From the NCBI GenBank assembly GCA_002411345.1, contig DHSL01000056.1, positions 1 through 53,835 on the forward strand: 53,835 bases of DNA, in the 5' to 3' direction. Under the pieces are notes generated by a model. It was not told where the DNA came from, did no database searches, and saw nothing but the letters and a program-made list of their open reading frames with translations. The stretch comes from Bacteroidales bacterium UBA5287 (GTDB taxonomy: Bacteria; Bacteroidota; Bacteroidia; Bacteroidales; Dysgonomonadaceae). Positions 7,283-16,952 of the stretch are shown one piece after another. Within the stretch, counting starts at the first letter, position 1. Every line of letters starts with the position of its first letter. A program made the position numbers and the translations under genes.

Positions 7283-10015
7283 ATGAGAACGATAATAAAA
7301 GTCGTCTTTTTATTAGTCATTTTCCTTATACAAGGATGTAATACTGAAGAAGTGATTTTTCAACTTCCATCTACAAATCAATCAAACTTATCAGAAATAT
7401 TATTAAATACAAGTAGTGGAAATGAAATAGAAAAAGGGATAATACGTGTAAAATTTTCAAATGAGCAAGAAGATAATTTCTTTTTTGATACACAATCTGG
7501 ACGATTGAAAAGCAAAAAGACAGAAATAGAACTTTTTCTTCAAAGCATAGGTGCAGAAAGTATAAAAAGAGTCTTTCCTTACGCAGGTAAATTCGAAGAA
7601 CGTACACGTAAAGAAGGATTGCATTTATGGTACGATATCACTTTCGACAAAACAAAACCTGTTACCCGTGCTACTTCAGATGCACGTCAGCTGCCGGGAG
7701 TTGATATAGTTGAAGAAATATATAATCCTACCCTTCCACCAACACAAATAGAAATAGCTACATTAAAAAGGTCTTCATCTTCAAATGCTATTTTTAATGA
7801 TCCTTTCTTAAACTCACAATGGCATTATCACAACACAGGAAACATTCAAAGCTCATCTCCCGGAGCTGATATAAACCTATTTAAAGCATGGGAAATAGAA
7901 AGTGGAAAACCTGAAGTAATCGTAGCAATAGTAGATGGTGGATTAGATACTAATCATGAAGATTTAAAAGATAATTTATGGATTAATCAGTCAGAGCTAA
8001 ACGGTCTTCCAAATGTTGACGATGATAATAACGGTTTTAAAGATGATATATATGGATATAACTTTGTATCAGAACAAAGCATAATACAACCTCATTCACA
8101 TGGTACGCATGTAGGCGGAACAGTTGCAGCACGAAACAACAACGGCAAAGGTGTTGCTGGGGTTGCTGGTGGAAATGGAACACCAAATAGCGGTATTCGA
8201 ATGATTAGTTGTCAAATTTTCGAACATACAAGTGATCCACAAAAGGATCGCTCTGGTAATACACCGGCTGCTATTAAATATGGTGCAGACAACGGTGCTG
8301 TCATCAGCCAAAATTCATGGGGATATGAATATCCCGGTTCAGGTATCATGCCTGCATCATTAAAAGCTGCTGTTGATTATTTCATTAAATATGCTGGATG
8401 TGATAATGACGGAAATCAACTCCCCAATTCGCCTATGAAAGGTGGAGTGGTAATTTTTGCCGCAGGGAACGATAATAAAGATTACTTCGCTTATCCAGCT
8501 GCATATCCTCCAATTATATCTGTTTCAGCAATGGCTCCAAATTTTAAGAAGTCATGGTATACAAATAGAGGGGAATGGATAACAATTATGGCGCCGGGAG
8601 GAGATCATAATTTTTCTGGCGGTATGGTACTTAGCACATTACCAAATAACAGTTATGGATATATGCAAGGAACATCCATGGCATGTCCTCATGTATCAGG
8701 GATCGCAGCATTAATTATTTCAAAATATGGTGGCCAGGGATTTACCAATGAAAAATTAAAACAACACATCACTTTATCATTACTTCCTGTAGATATTAAC
8801 GAAATGAATCCCGAATTTAAAGGAAAATTAGGCAGAGGTTATATTGATGCTGAAAAATCGCTATCAAATAACTCTAACAAGTCTCCAGGTAACATACCTT
8901 CAGTTGAATTATCCGAAAGTTATAAATCCATAGATATAAGTTGGAGAGCAGTATTAGATGAAGATGATGGAACAGCCTCATATTATAAATTATACTATTC
9001 TGATGCAATAATATTAAATGAAAACAATTATCAACAAGGTAAAGAAATCGAGATCTACGGTTCTGTATATAAACCTGGGGATAAAGTGATTTACTCACTT
9101 CAAGGACTAAGCTTAGATACTCATTATTCATTCGTACTAATAGCAGAAGATCGTTGGGGACTTCAATCTTCACCACTTTTATTTTCTGGTAAAACAAAAG
9201 TAAATTTGCCTCCTGTTTTAACTAGAAGTGGAGTAGATCATGTAAGAATTACTGGCTATGATATTTCAAAAGTTATGATAGAGATCTTTGAACCTGATGG
9301 ACAAGAATGGGATTATACTGTTGCTGGAGATTCTGATGGTGTAACATTTAAACAAGAAAATAACATCATTACACTAAGTTTTACTGCTTTAGGAGAAATA
9401 GGAAAACATAAACTTACAATCACTGTTAAAGATATATATCAAGCAACTGCAACCATTGAAATTCCATACGAGATTTATGAGAATCACCCACCTCGATTAA
9501 TGAAAACATTTGAGAAAGAGTATATCCCAATAAGTATTAAAGATTATTCTATCAACCTAAAAGATTATTTCATTGATGATGATGGACATGATGTTTCTTA
9601 TATGGTAAAATCTTTAAATCCAAATATTGTACAAGCATCCATTTCCGACAATATTTTACATTTAAATCCTTTGGCAGTTGGAATATCAAAGATTGAAATA
9701 ACAGCAATTGATTCACATAACTTAAGAACTACCACTACTGCCACTTTTCAAATAGTTTCAAATGATTTGGTGTATATTGTTTACCCAGTTCCAGTAACTG
9801 ACATTCTAAATATTCGATTAGGAAATATAATTACTAATGCAAAAATAACTATTAGCACAAATACAGGGCGACTCGAATTGATTAAAAACTTTAGCATTAA
9901 TAATGATAATGAACGTTTAGTTAAACTCGATTTAACCGGATTATCTGGAGGAACTTATGTTTTACAAGTAGATGCAAACGGCGCAAATTATAAACAACTT
10001 TTCATCAAATACTAA
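7283..10015 (+). CDS. Subtilisin-like S8 lipoprotein protease with T9SS sorting domain
   Basis: 910 residues. The N-terminus is a signal peptide with a lipobox (FLIQGC), then a propeptide-like region to about 165. The S8 catalytic domain follows with Asp218 (VDGGLD), His273 (HSHGTHVGG) and Ser465 (GTSMACPHVSG), so the triad is intact. A fibronectin-III-like domain lies near 535-640, two Ig/cadherin-like domains near 645-830, and the last 80 residues (YPVPVTDILNI through GGTYVLQVD) match the type A C-terminal sorting domain recognised by the type IX secretion system. It should be a surface or secreted endopeptidase. The next gene, 6 nt downstream, is a PorV-like barrel. Confidence 0.9.
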   Translation: MRTIIKVVFLLVIFLIQGCNTEEVIFQLPSTNQSNLSEILLNTSSGNEIEKGIIRVKFSNEQEDNFFFDTQSGRLKSKKTEIELFLQSIGAESIKRVFPYAGKFEERTRKEGLHLWYDITFDKTKPVTRATSDARQLPGVDIVEEIYNPTLPPTQIEIATLKRSSSSNAIFNDPFLNSQWHYHNTGNIQSSSPGADINLFKAWEIESGKPEVIVAIVDGGLDTNHEDLKDNLWINQSELNGLPNVDDDNNGFKDDIYGYNFVSEQSIIQPHSHGTHVGGTVAARNNNGKGVAGVAGGNGTPNSGIRMISCQIFEHTSDPQKDRSGNTPAAIKYGADNGAVISQNSWGYEYPGSGIMPASLKAAVDYFIKYAGCDNDGNQLPNSPMKGGVVIFAAGNDNKDYFAYPAAYPPIISVSAMAPNFKKSWYTNRGEWITIMAPGGDHNFSGGMVLSTLPNNSYGYMQGTSMACPHVSGIAALIISKYGGQGFTNEKLKQHITLSLLPVDINEMNPEFKGKLGRGYIDAEKSLSNNSNKSPGNIPSVELSESYKSIDISWRAVLDEDDGTASYYKLYYSDAIILNENNYQQGKEIEIYGSVYKPGDKVIYSLQGLSLDTHYSFVLIAEDRWGLQSSPLLFSGKTKVNLPPVLTRSGVDHVRITGYDISKVMIEIFEPDGQEWDYTVAGDSDGVTFKQENNIITLSFTALGEIGKHKLTITVKDIYQATATIEIPYEIYENHPPRLMKTFEKEYIPISIKDYSINLKDYFIDDDGHDVSYMVKSLNPNIVQASISDNILHLNPLAVGISKIEITAIDSHNLRTTTTATFQIVSNDLVYIVYPVPVTDILNIRLGNIITNAKITISTNTGRLELIKNFSINNDNERLVKLDLTGLSGGTYVLQVDANGANYKQLFIKY

Positions 10016-10021
10016 CTAAAA

Positions 10022-10963
10022 ATGATTACAAATAAAAAGTTACTGCTTGTTATACTATATATATCCTTTTGTACAACAACAATAATTGGTCAAACTAATC
10101 GTTCATTACCATTTTTAGAAGTAAATGCTGATGCAAGGACTTTTGGAATGGGAAATACTAATATGGGTGAATCCGAGAGTATGTATTTATACACTAACCC
10201 TACATCTTTTTTACAAAAAAAAGATAAATTCTATGGTTCTTATGCATTAGGAATTTATCCTGAAATCGAGAATAACAAACAACTTTTCCATGCATTCTCT
10301 ACAGGTTTTAAATTAACAGATAATCAAGCTTTAATGATAGGTTTCCGGTCACTTTCCGGATATAAAGTAATGAATATGAACCAAGAAGGAGCACTTGAAT
10401 CAATTAAACCTGCAGATCAGGCAATAAACATTGCATACGCATTGCAATTTACATCTAATTTATCAGCCTATTTGGGAGGAAGTTACATCCATTCTGATCT
10501 CGGAAAAATAGCCAAAACTTATGGATTAAATGCTGGTGCTTATTATCATAGACAATGCCAACTCTCAAACAATTACGGATTCTACACTATAGGAATATCA
10601 TTAACCGATTTGGGTGGTAAGGTAAAATATGGACAAGATGGTATGGAATCTCCACTTCCTGCATCATTAGGTTTAGGTGGAAGTTTCAGATATCCATTTC
10701 AAACAAATCAATCTCTTTTAGTTGCTTTAACTACTCGATATTACATGTTTCCTTCAAACAACAGTGAATTTGCTAGTGGATTAGGTCTTGAATACGAATT
10801 ATTCAATAAAGTGTCTTTAAGAACTGGTTATTATTGGAGCAAAGAAATGAATTATCTCACCATGGGATTAGGATGTAATTTCAAGTTTATATCTTTAGAT
10901 GTAGCATACCAAAAAGGTGATTTAAATAATTTATATCAATTAGGTGTCCATATTCAATTATGA
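10022..10963 (+). CDS. PorV/PorQ-like outer-membrane beta-barrel
   Basis: 313 residues with a Sec signal peptide and a typical amphipathic barrel ending in a polar-hydrophobic strand (QLGVHIQL). The segment SLPFLEVNADARTFGMGNTN is the signature start of the PorV/PorQ family, in which PorV carries T9SS cargo from the translocon to the attachment complex. At 313 residues it is shorter than P. gingivalis PorV and nearer PorQ-like members. Its start is 6 nt after the protease stop, so the two are translated from one message. I infer that it serves the protease it is paired with, either as shuttle or surface anchor. Confidence 0.8.
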   Translation: MITNKKLLLVILYISFCTTTIIGQTNRSLPFLEVNADARTFGMGNTNMGESESMYLYTNPTSFLQKKDKFYGSYALGIYPEIENNKQLFHAFSTGFKLTDNQALMIGFRSLSGYKVMNMNQEGALESIKPADQAINIAYALQFTSNLSAYLGGSYIHSDLGKIAKTYGLNAGAYYHRQCQLSNNYGFYTIGISLTDLGGKVKYGQDGMESPLPASLGLGGSFRYPFQTNQSLLVALTTRYYMFPSNNSEFASGLGLEYELFNKVSLRTGYYWSKEMNYLTMGLGCNFKFISLDVAYQKGDLNNLYQLGVHIQL

Positions 10964-11129
10964 TACTTACTTAATCAAGTTCATAATAAGTTATATTATT
11001 CGCAGATATAGATTAATTCTCTTTTATACTGATTCTGTTATACATATGTTCTAATTCTAAACTGATTGAAATTCTGATTATAGACCACAACAATCCAATC
11101 ATTCTAAATTCATTTATAAAACTATCTCA

Positions 11130-11169
11130 AAATAAAAAACAGTGTGAGTCAGGTTTTCCTGACTCACAC
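11130..11169 (-). terminator. Terminator of the SusCD locus
   Basis: A perfect 12-bp stem (GTGTGAGTCAGG at 11142-11153, CCTGACTCACAC at 11158-11169) with a TTTT/AAAA loop. On the minus strand it is followed by TGTTTTTTATTTT. It lies 65 nt after the last gene of the locus. The plus-strand side has no T-run. Confidence 0.9.
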
Positions 11170-11233
11170 CAAATCTTATAAACTCATTCAAAAACTAATC
11201 AAAATTAGCTTCGAATCACTTTTCCTTTCTCAA

Positions 11234-13150
11234 TTAAATCCATAAGGGAAAATTCTCACTTATATTAGTATAATCTGTTAGTTTCACACAATCTTTGAAA
11301 CAACCAGTTACTGTCTTTGGCATTGTATATAGCTCAGGATACAAATCACGTTCATAAAGATGTACCTTTATTCCGTCAACAATTGTATAGGGTGATTCGC
11401 CTTCAAGTAAAGTACAACCATTAAATACGTTTGAGAAACTTGTGACTTTGACATTATTATCGAAAACTCCTACTGAAATAGCAGTTAATGAAGTACAATT
11501 TCTAAACATATTACTAAAATTTGTCACCTCTGTATTTTTAGCAAAAAGATTTGCAGGTACAGATGCAAGAGCCGTACAGTCATAAAAGATTCCTGAAAAA
11601 TTTGTCACCTTCGGATTATTTGAAAATAGTCCTTCCGGAATAGAAGTCAACGCTGTACAGTTTCTAAATGTATATGAGAAATTCTCAGCTTTGACACAAT
11701 TTGCAAATAGATTAGCGGGAATGGATGTTAACGAAGCACAATTACCGAAAGCATTTGAAAAACCTGTTAAAGAAACGCAATCTTCAAACAAGTCAGCAGG
11801 AATACTTGTCAGCATTTCATTTTGGTAAAATATTTGACCCACGTCATTTAAAGAAACACAACCATCGAATATATTATTCCCAATTGTTTCAATACCGGTT
11901 TTCCAAAAGAGACGAGTCACACGCGTTAATTTATCACATCCTGCAAATAAACTATCTGGTACTTTTTTAAGATTCGTACATTGCTCGAAAGCGCCATAAC
12001 CTTCATTTAAAAAAGGTGCATTAGCAAAAAATCCATCAGGTATTTCAGTTAAAGATTCACATTGATTAAATGCATAGTAAACTGATTCTAGTTTATTAAA
12101 TGAATCATCTTTTGGTGCAGCTACATATGCAAGATTTGAAGCTTTAACAAAAGCATATTTCAAACTTCTTAGCCCAATATTTCCCCAATTCTTTACAGCA
12201 ATGAAACATCGTTTATATGCATCGTTTGTTCCTAACTCCATTTGATTTGACGCAAAGCTTTCAACTTCACCATATATTCGAATTTCGTAAGTCCCGGGAT
12301 TATCATACTTATGTGTTGGTCTTGCGAAAAAAACGCGTTGCATTTTACCATTACCCCAATCAACCAGACAATTGATATTGGCTAATTTGTTACTGCCATC
12401 CTGATCATGAAAAGGCAACATCACAGTGTTTCCTGTCTCTTCACCAACTTTGACTACCATTACCATAGCATCAGTAGTACAAAATTGGTTCACATTAATT
12501 GCATACTTCGATTCATTAATATTGTCTGTACCATACCTAATAATTACAGAACCAATTCTGTCAGAAAATGTAATGTTCTCATCTGCTATTACAGTGAATG
12601 TATTGCTCTCTTGATCTTCAACTATATTTATCCAAGGCTCAATAGCATCAGCTGTCCATTTACTGTCAGTATTTACTTTTACGGTGTATTCCGATTTATC
12701 TCCGGGTAAAAAAATCTGTTCATCATCTTCCATTAATTCTACTGATAAATCATATGCTCCGGGAATTCGACCTTTTTGATTAAGTAACACTGAAGCAAGT
12801 GTATTTTGTCCCTCAGTACTTTTTAAATCAATTCTTACTGATCTATCCTGTTGAGATTGATTTCCTGGAATCTTTATCGACAACTTATTTTCATTTTCAA
12901 CCAATGCAACCCATTGAGCATCTTCAGGTTCAGCAAACCAATCTACAGTTGATTGAATATCAAATTCGATAGTTCCACCGGTAGCATCAATAATTGAACT
13001 GGCAGACTTCCCATTTTCACTTATAGTCGTATTTTCAGAAACAGCAGAAAGACGAATATCTTGTTCAATTATCTGTTCTTCATTATCACAAGCTGTCAGT
13101 CCAAAGAAAACAGCCAATATTATAATTAATAAATAGTTATATTTCATCAT
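11234..13150 (-). CDS. BACON / PKD-like / BspA-type leucine-rich-repeat surface lipoprotein
   Basis: 638 residues. The signal peptide ends in a lipobox (FFGLTAC). Two BACON-type beta domains follow (about 30-125 and 130-225, the first with WFAEPEDAQWVAL), then a PKD-like domain with VDWGNGKM and THKYDNPGTYEI. From about 320 to the end, some nine copies of a 23-residue repeat occur with the pattern FxxCxxLTxIPxxLF, typical of BspA-like LRR_5 proteins. Such proteins sit on the cell surface and bind host or substrate proteins or glycans. It is the last gene of the SusCD locus, 13 nt after its neighbour and 65 nt before the terminator. Confidence 0.85.
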   Translation of the reverse strand: MMKYNYLLIIILAVFFGLTACDNEEQIIEQDIRLSAVSENTTISENGKSASSIIDATGGTIEFDIQSTVDWFAEPEDAQWVALVENENKLSIKIPGNQSQQDRSVRIDLKSTEGQNTLASVLLNQKGRIPGAYDLSVELMEDDEQIFLPGDKSEYTVKVNTDSKWTADAIEPWINIVEDQESNTFTVIADENITFSDRIGSVIIRYGTDNINESKYAINVNQFCTTDAMVMVVKVGEETGNTVMLPFHDQDGSNKLANINCLVDWGNGKMQRVFFARPTHKYDNPGTYEIRIYGEVESFASNQMELGTNDAYKRCFIAVKNWGNIGLRSLKYAFVKASNLAYVAAPKDDSFNKLESVYYAFNQCESLTEIPDGFFANAPFLNEGYGAFEQCTNLKKVPDSLFAGCDKLTRVTRLFWKTGIETIGNNIFDGCVSLNDVGQIFYQNEMLTSIPADLFEDCVSLTGFSNAFGNCASLTSIPANLFANCVKAENFSYTFRNCTALTSIPEGLFSNNPKVTNFSGIFYDCTALASVPANLFAKNTEVTNFSNMFRNCTSLTAISVGVFDNNVKVTSFSNVFNGCTLLEGESPYTIVDGIKVHLYERDLYPELYTMPKTVTGCFKDCVKLTDYTNISENFPLWI

Positions 13151-13163
13151 TTAAATAATTTAT

Positions 13164-14708
13164 TTATCGATTTATTGTATATGGCATCACAGACTCAGCT
13201 TTAACTGTAGGAATATTATCTGCTTTTATCATGATTATCTCACTATCAACAGCATTATTTGAAAGTGAATTATTGATGCCTGCAATGCTATTCGATTTAA
13301 CAACAGAACTTAATGCACTTGGATTTGCAATTTTCGTAAAACTTGGAACTTTACTAAAAGACCAATTTGAAAAGAAAGCATATTTACCTGTGCTTAAGCC
13401 ATAACCCATCACACCGAAATATTCAAAAATTATCTCTTCTCCATTATCATCAGTCATTACAATTTTGTTACCTGTAAATGTTGTCTGATCATCGTTTAAT
13501 GCTAATGTATAAGCTCCACCACTTAGAAAATAACCAGATGTGGGATCATAAAAAGTTGGAAACATAACATATTCATCCGACGTTGTACGTGCTACAAAAG
13601 AAGGATTCGCTGAATAACCGAAAGGAATGGAAAATCCACCTGCATTGTCTGTGCGAAAATACATACCAGAAGAGGCAGACCATAGACCGGAAACATAAAA
13701 CCTACTATAATCAGGGATTCCTACCCAAGACATTTCACAATTTGTATTATTGTCCGGTTCTGTTTGAAATACCCATTGCTTTGCAACTGTATCATAAACC
13801 ATCCACTCTGATGATATCATTCTCCAATTTCCCATCAAGGAAGTGTATATATCCTGATTGCCTTGACTTGTATTAAATTTTATTTTACCATCAAATATCA
13901 TTCGAATTGAATTGCCTTGTTTATCAGTAAGTACTCCATTTATTTTTGTTGCAGATATTCCATCCACAATGTTACAAGATGCAGATGCAAGTTCATGTTT
14001 TACATTATTTTTTACATCTAACCAATAACTTACATTCATAAACAGACTACTATGAATACCTGAATTTGCTCCAAAATATTGCCCTGAAGGCATTACTGGA
14101 ATGTTGGCATTCTTCGATGGACCGTTATAAAAATCCAGAGAAGCAACAATGCTTTCATCTTCATTTGCAATAATCATCCGATACAATCCTTGTCCATAAA
14201 CAACTCCGTATCTTGCATCAAGCACCTTAGAAAATGTCACATCTTTAATATTCAATTCATTAAAAGAAATATCTTTTGCTTCAAACGAAAAAACATTATT
14301 ATTTCTGTCATATAATTTACCTATCAATAACGATTTGCCATTTTCGGTAACAACGGTCACTTTACCTGATGTTATTACATGAAGTTTATCAGAAGAACCA
14401 TCAACCCAATATGAAACATTTTCTCCGGGAGTAATAGAATATTCCATATTTTTATCACGATTAAAAACATATGTTCCGGTAGTTAACTCAGAACCAGAAC
14501 CAACAGGTCCAACAAGTTGAACAGTTAACATTCCATCATTATTTTTGAACTGTAAATCAAATGTGCCTACACCATTTGTTACAGCTTTTTCCGAACTATT
14601 GTATGATGTTTCTATAGATGAAACATTTGTAGCTATTTGATCATCTTCACTACAACCTACTATAAAAATTAAACACAATAGAACAATTATTTTTGTTAAT
14701 TTCATCAT
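13164..14708 (-). CDS. Unrecognised lipoprotein of the SusCD locus
   Basis: 514 residues with a signal peptide and lipobox (FIVGC). I do not recognise the family. The first 290 residues appear to contain two related beta-rich modules: NDGMLTVQLVGPVGSGSELTTGTYVF-like and YRMIIANEDESIVASLDFYNGP with PSGQYF. The second half begins with LMGNWRMISSEWM and resembles the beta-rich C-terminal region of surface lipoproteins. The position between a DUF4302 and an LRR lipoprotein, with spacings of 3 and 13 nt, suggests an accessory binding lipoprotein associated with the SusCD transporter. No catalytic motif is visible. Confidence 0.6.
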   Translation of the reverse strand: MMKLTKIIVLLCLIFIVGCSEDDQIATNVSSIETSYNSSEKAVTNGVGTFDLQFKNNDGMLTVQLVGPVGSGSELTTGTYVFNRDKNMEYSITPGENVSYWVDGSSDKLHVITSGKVTVVTENGKSLLIGKLYDRNNNVFSFEAKDISFNELNIKDVTFSKVLDARYGVVYGQGLYRMIIANEDESIVASLDFYNGPSKNANIPVMPSGQYFGANSGIHSSLFMNVSYWLDVKNNVKHELASASCNIVDGISATKINGVLTDKQGNSIRMIFDGKIKFNTSQGNQDIYTSLMGNWRMISSEWMVYDTVAKQWVFQTEPDNNTNCEMSWVGIPDYSRFYVSGLWSASSGMYFRTDNAGGFSIPFGYSANPSFVARTTSDEYVMFPTFYDPTSGYFLSGGAYTLALNDDQTTFTGNKIVMTDDNGEEIIFEYFGVMGYGLSTGKYAFFSNWSFSKVPSFTKIANPSALSSVVKSNSIAGINNSLSNNAVDSEIIMIKADNIPTVKAESVMPYTINR

Positions 14709-14711
14709 ATC

Positions 14712-16019
14712 TTATTTATTGTAAGGTAGTATCACCTCTTCTCTATATAAAATTATTGTATTATTTGGAGTATCTATATCTGTTAGTTTTATCCATGTTG
14801 GTTTCTTATCATTATCAGAACTTAATATGAATGTTCTGGATGATGCTAATGAAATTGGATTTATTAAATAATTAAACATTGCATTGCTGTAATACCAAAC
14901 ACCATTTCCTAAACCTCTTGCAGCAAATGTGAAGGTAACTTCATCATTACCTGACAAATCATATTCATATATTAGTACGCCAACATATAAGCTTGTACCA
15001 TCAGTCGATCCAAAAGTAAAACCATAAGTCTGATTATCAACCATATATTTTCCCATATATGCATAATACAACTGTTCCCCAATTTTATCTAATCCATTAG
15101 TTTTTGAATAATTCCAATAAGTCTTACCAAAATCTCCAAGCCCACTATATTTGAAATACCAGTCACCACCAACCAATAATTCGTTCAGAGGAGGATAAAC
15201 AACAAGAAGCTTTGAAACACCATTATCTGCTTCAAAATAGTCTTGACCTCCTTCACTTTTAAAAGTAAACTCATTGATTGTGTCACCTAATATTGTCAAC
15301 GGACGATATAATTTATATCCGGTCTCTTTCAGTATAAATGGAGCCTTAACTGTTACTTCGCCACCATCTTCATCAGTATATGTAAATAATAACAAGCGGT
15401 TTACAGCTTTAACAGGAATTGATTTACCTTGTGACTTATATTCAAAATTTGTAAATGAAAATTTCTCTTTTACTTGAACTATTTTCGAAAGATATTCTGC
15501 CCAATTAACCGACTCTGGAAATGGAGTCATTACAATCTTATTTCCTGTTTTCTTTCCTTTAAGTATTACAGAATCAGCAGTTGCTTTCATTATGAGAAAC
15601 TCAAAATCTCCACCCATACCTATTCCATTTGATCCAAAACCAGAAACAGATGCATCTGGATTAGAAAAATAATGAAAAACTTCATTATATGAATCGAATG
15701 TAAGAACTGGACCGGCACTTTGTTTTAACGAATAAGAACTGGTAACCTTGTCTTCGGGTTCAGCGTTCTCACCCGAGAAAGTAACTTTATCATCAGTAAA
15801 AGATACCAATAAATTAAAACCTCCATATAACTGTTGAGCTTCTGGATAATACTCCATCAGCCAACCATTTTTAGCACTTTTCAAAACATCTTGATGTTGT
15901 TCTAAAGCGGCATCTACTCTATTCGCCGCCGAATCATCAAACAAATCCTCTACCTCTGGAGTACAGGAAAATAGCATTAGTGCCGATAACAGATAAAATA
16001 TATTGAATATTTTTTTCAT
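14712..16019 (-). CDS. DUF4302 lipoprotein
   Basis: 435 residues with a signal peptide and lipobox (LMLFSC). The stretch AALEQHQDVLKSAKNGWLMEYYPE followed by YGGFNLLVSF is the start I associate with DUF4302. The family occurs almost only beside SusC/SusD and putative zinc-peptidase lipoproteins in Bacteroidota, as here, and its biochemical role is unknown. The rest is beta-rich with many aromatic residues, compatible with a surface binding protein. It is 29 nt downstream of the HExxH peptidase gene and 3 nt from the next gene. Confidence 0.8.
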   Translation of the reverse strand: MKKIFNIFYLLSALMLFSCTPEVEDLFDDSAANRVDAALEQHQDVLKSAKNGWLMEYYPEAQQLYGGFNLLVSFTDDKVTFSGENAEPEDKVTSSYSLKQSAGPVLTFDSYNEVFHYFSNPDASVSGFGSNGIGMGGDFEFLIMKATADSVILKGKKTGNKIVMTPFPESVNWAEYLSKIVQVKEKFSFTNFEYKSQGKSIPVKAVNRLLLFTYTDEDGGEVTVKAPFILKETGYKLYRPLTILGDTINEFTFKSEGGQDYFEADNGVSKLLVVYPPLNELLVGGDWYFKYSGLGDFGKTYWNYSKTNGLDKIGEQLYYAYMGKYMVDNQTYGFTFGSTDGTSLYVGVLIYEYDLSGNDEVTFTFAARGLGNGVWYYSNAMFNYLINPISLASSRTFILSSDNDKKPTWIKLTDIDTPNNTIILYREEVILPYNK

Positions 16020-16048
16020 AATTCACTTATTATAAATTAGTTGTAATG

Positions 16049-16927
16049 TTAATCTAATGATGTTAAATCGAGCGTTTTAACCTCTGAAGTACGACGTAGA
16101 ACAATGGTTCTCATTTGTTCAATGTCAATATTCCAATTCACCATCATATAATCTTTAACTATCGCAAATTTTTCTTCGATCTTACCGGCACCAGTCTCAC
16201 CTGCTCTGGTCAACAACGATTGCCAATACTCTTCTGTATTAGTAACATAAACAGATATTAATTCCACAAAATCTTCTTGTGTTTCAGAACTTCCATATGG
16301 AGTAATAAAACCCATTTGAAGTGCTTCATCATCACTTACATTTACCCAACTTGATGATTGATAATCCTTAGCAGATATTAAATTAAAATCTGTTGTATAA
16401 TTTTTTGTTTGATGTAATATGTGGGCAAACTCATGATGCATTGTCTTAAAATACCAAAAGTTCAACATATCAACATCAGGATCTTCTACATCAAGCATAT
16501 TTACATTATACAATGTAATCTTCAGACCGCCTTCAGCTGTACCTAGCACAATAGATCCCTGCGAATTATATGCAGGTGAACCTACAAGATGAAAAAGTCT
16601 TGGACTATACTTTGCAAGGAACTCAGATCCTAACAATTCTTGATAAACATCTAACCATAAATGTTTAACTAAAATAGCCAAAGCAACGGATTTTTCACTT
16701 TTAGCTGGTGATAAATTATAAGTATTATTCGATTCTTTCTCGTCGAATTTATATTTAAATTGAATATTGTAGGGAACTGTATAATTCACATACAACCATT
16801 TGTCAAATTCATTTTGTTGTGGAGTCTCTGTATCAAAAATACTTTTACTATCCAACTCCTCTTCACTGCATGACCACAAAAATGTAGAAGCAATAATTAG
16901 TAATATAACGAATCTTATATGTTTCAT
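16049..16927 (-). CDS. Putative zinc metallopeptidase lipoprotein (Peptidase_Mx1-like)
   Basis: 292 residues with a signal peptide and lipobox (FLWSC). A zincin motif HEFAH (His165-Glu166-His169, within MHHEFAHILHQ) is intact. The downstream part includes WVNVSDDEALQMGFITPYGSS, EDFVELISVYV and a long helix, as in the putative zinc-binding metallopeptidases paired with SusCD and DUF4302 genes. It should be anchored in the outer membrane and either cleave proteins or bind peptides for the transporter. Its cofactor and activity are inferred from the motif only. Spacing to susD is 25 nt. Confidence 0.85.
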   Translation of the reverse strand: MKHIRFVILLIIASTFLWSCSEEELDSKSIFDTETPQQNEFDKWLYVNYTVPYNIQFKYKFDEKESNNTYNLSPAKSEKSVALAILVKHLWLDVYQELLGSEFLAKYSPRLFHLVGSPAYNSQGSIVLGTAEGGLKITLYNVNMLDVEDPDVDMLNFWYFKTMHHEFAHILHQTKNYTTDFNLISAKDYQSSSWVNVSDDEALQMGFITPYGSSETQEDFVELISVYVTNTEEYWQSLLTRAGETGAGKIEEKFAIVKDYMMVNWNIDIEQMRTIVLRRTSEVKTLDLTSLD

Positions 16928-16952
16928 ACGATTATTTTATATTTAATTGTGA

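Noticed and set aside
11500..12100. Tandem DNA repeat in the LRR region
   Set aside because: The periodicity comes from diverged 23-residue protein repeats; the DNA units are not identical enough to act as a recombination array.
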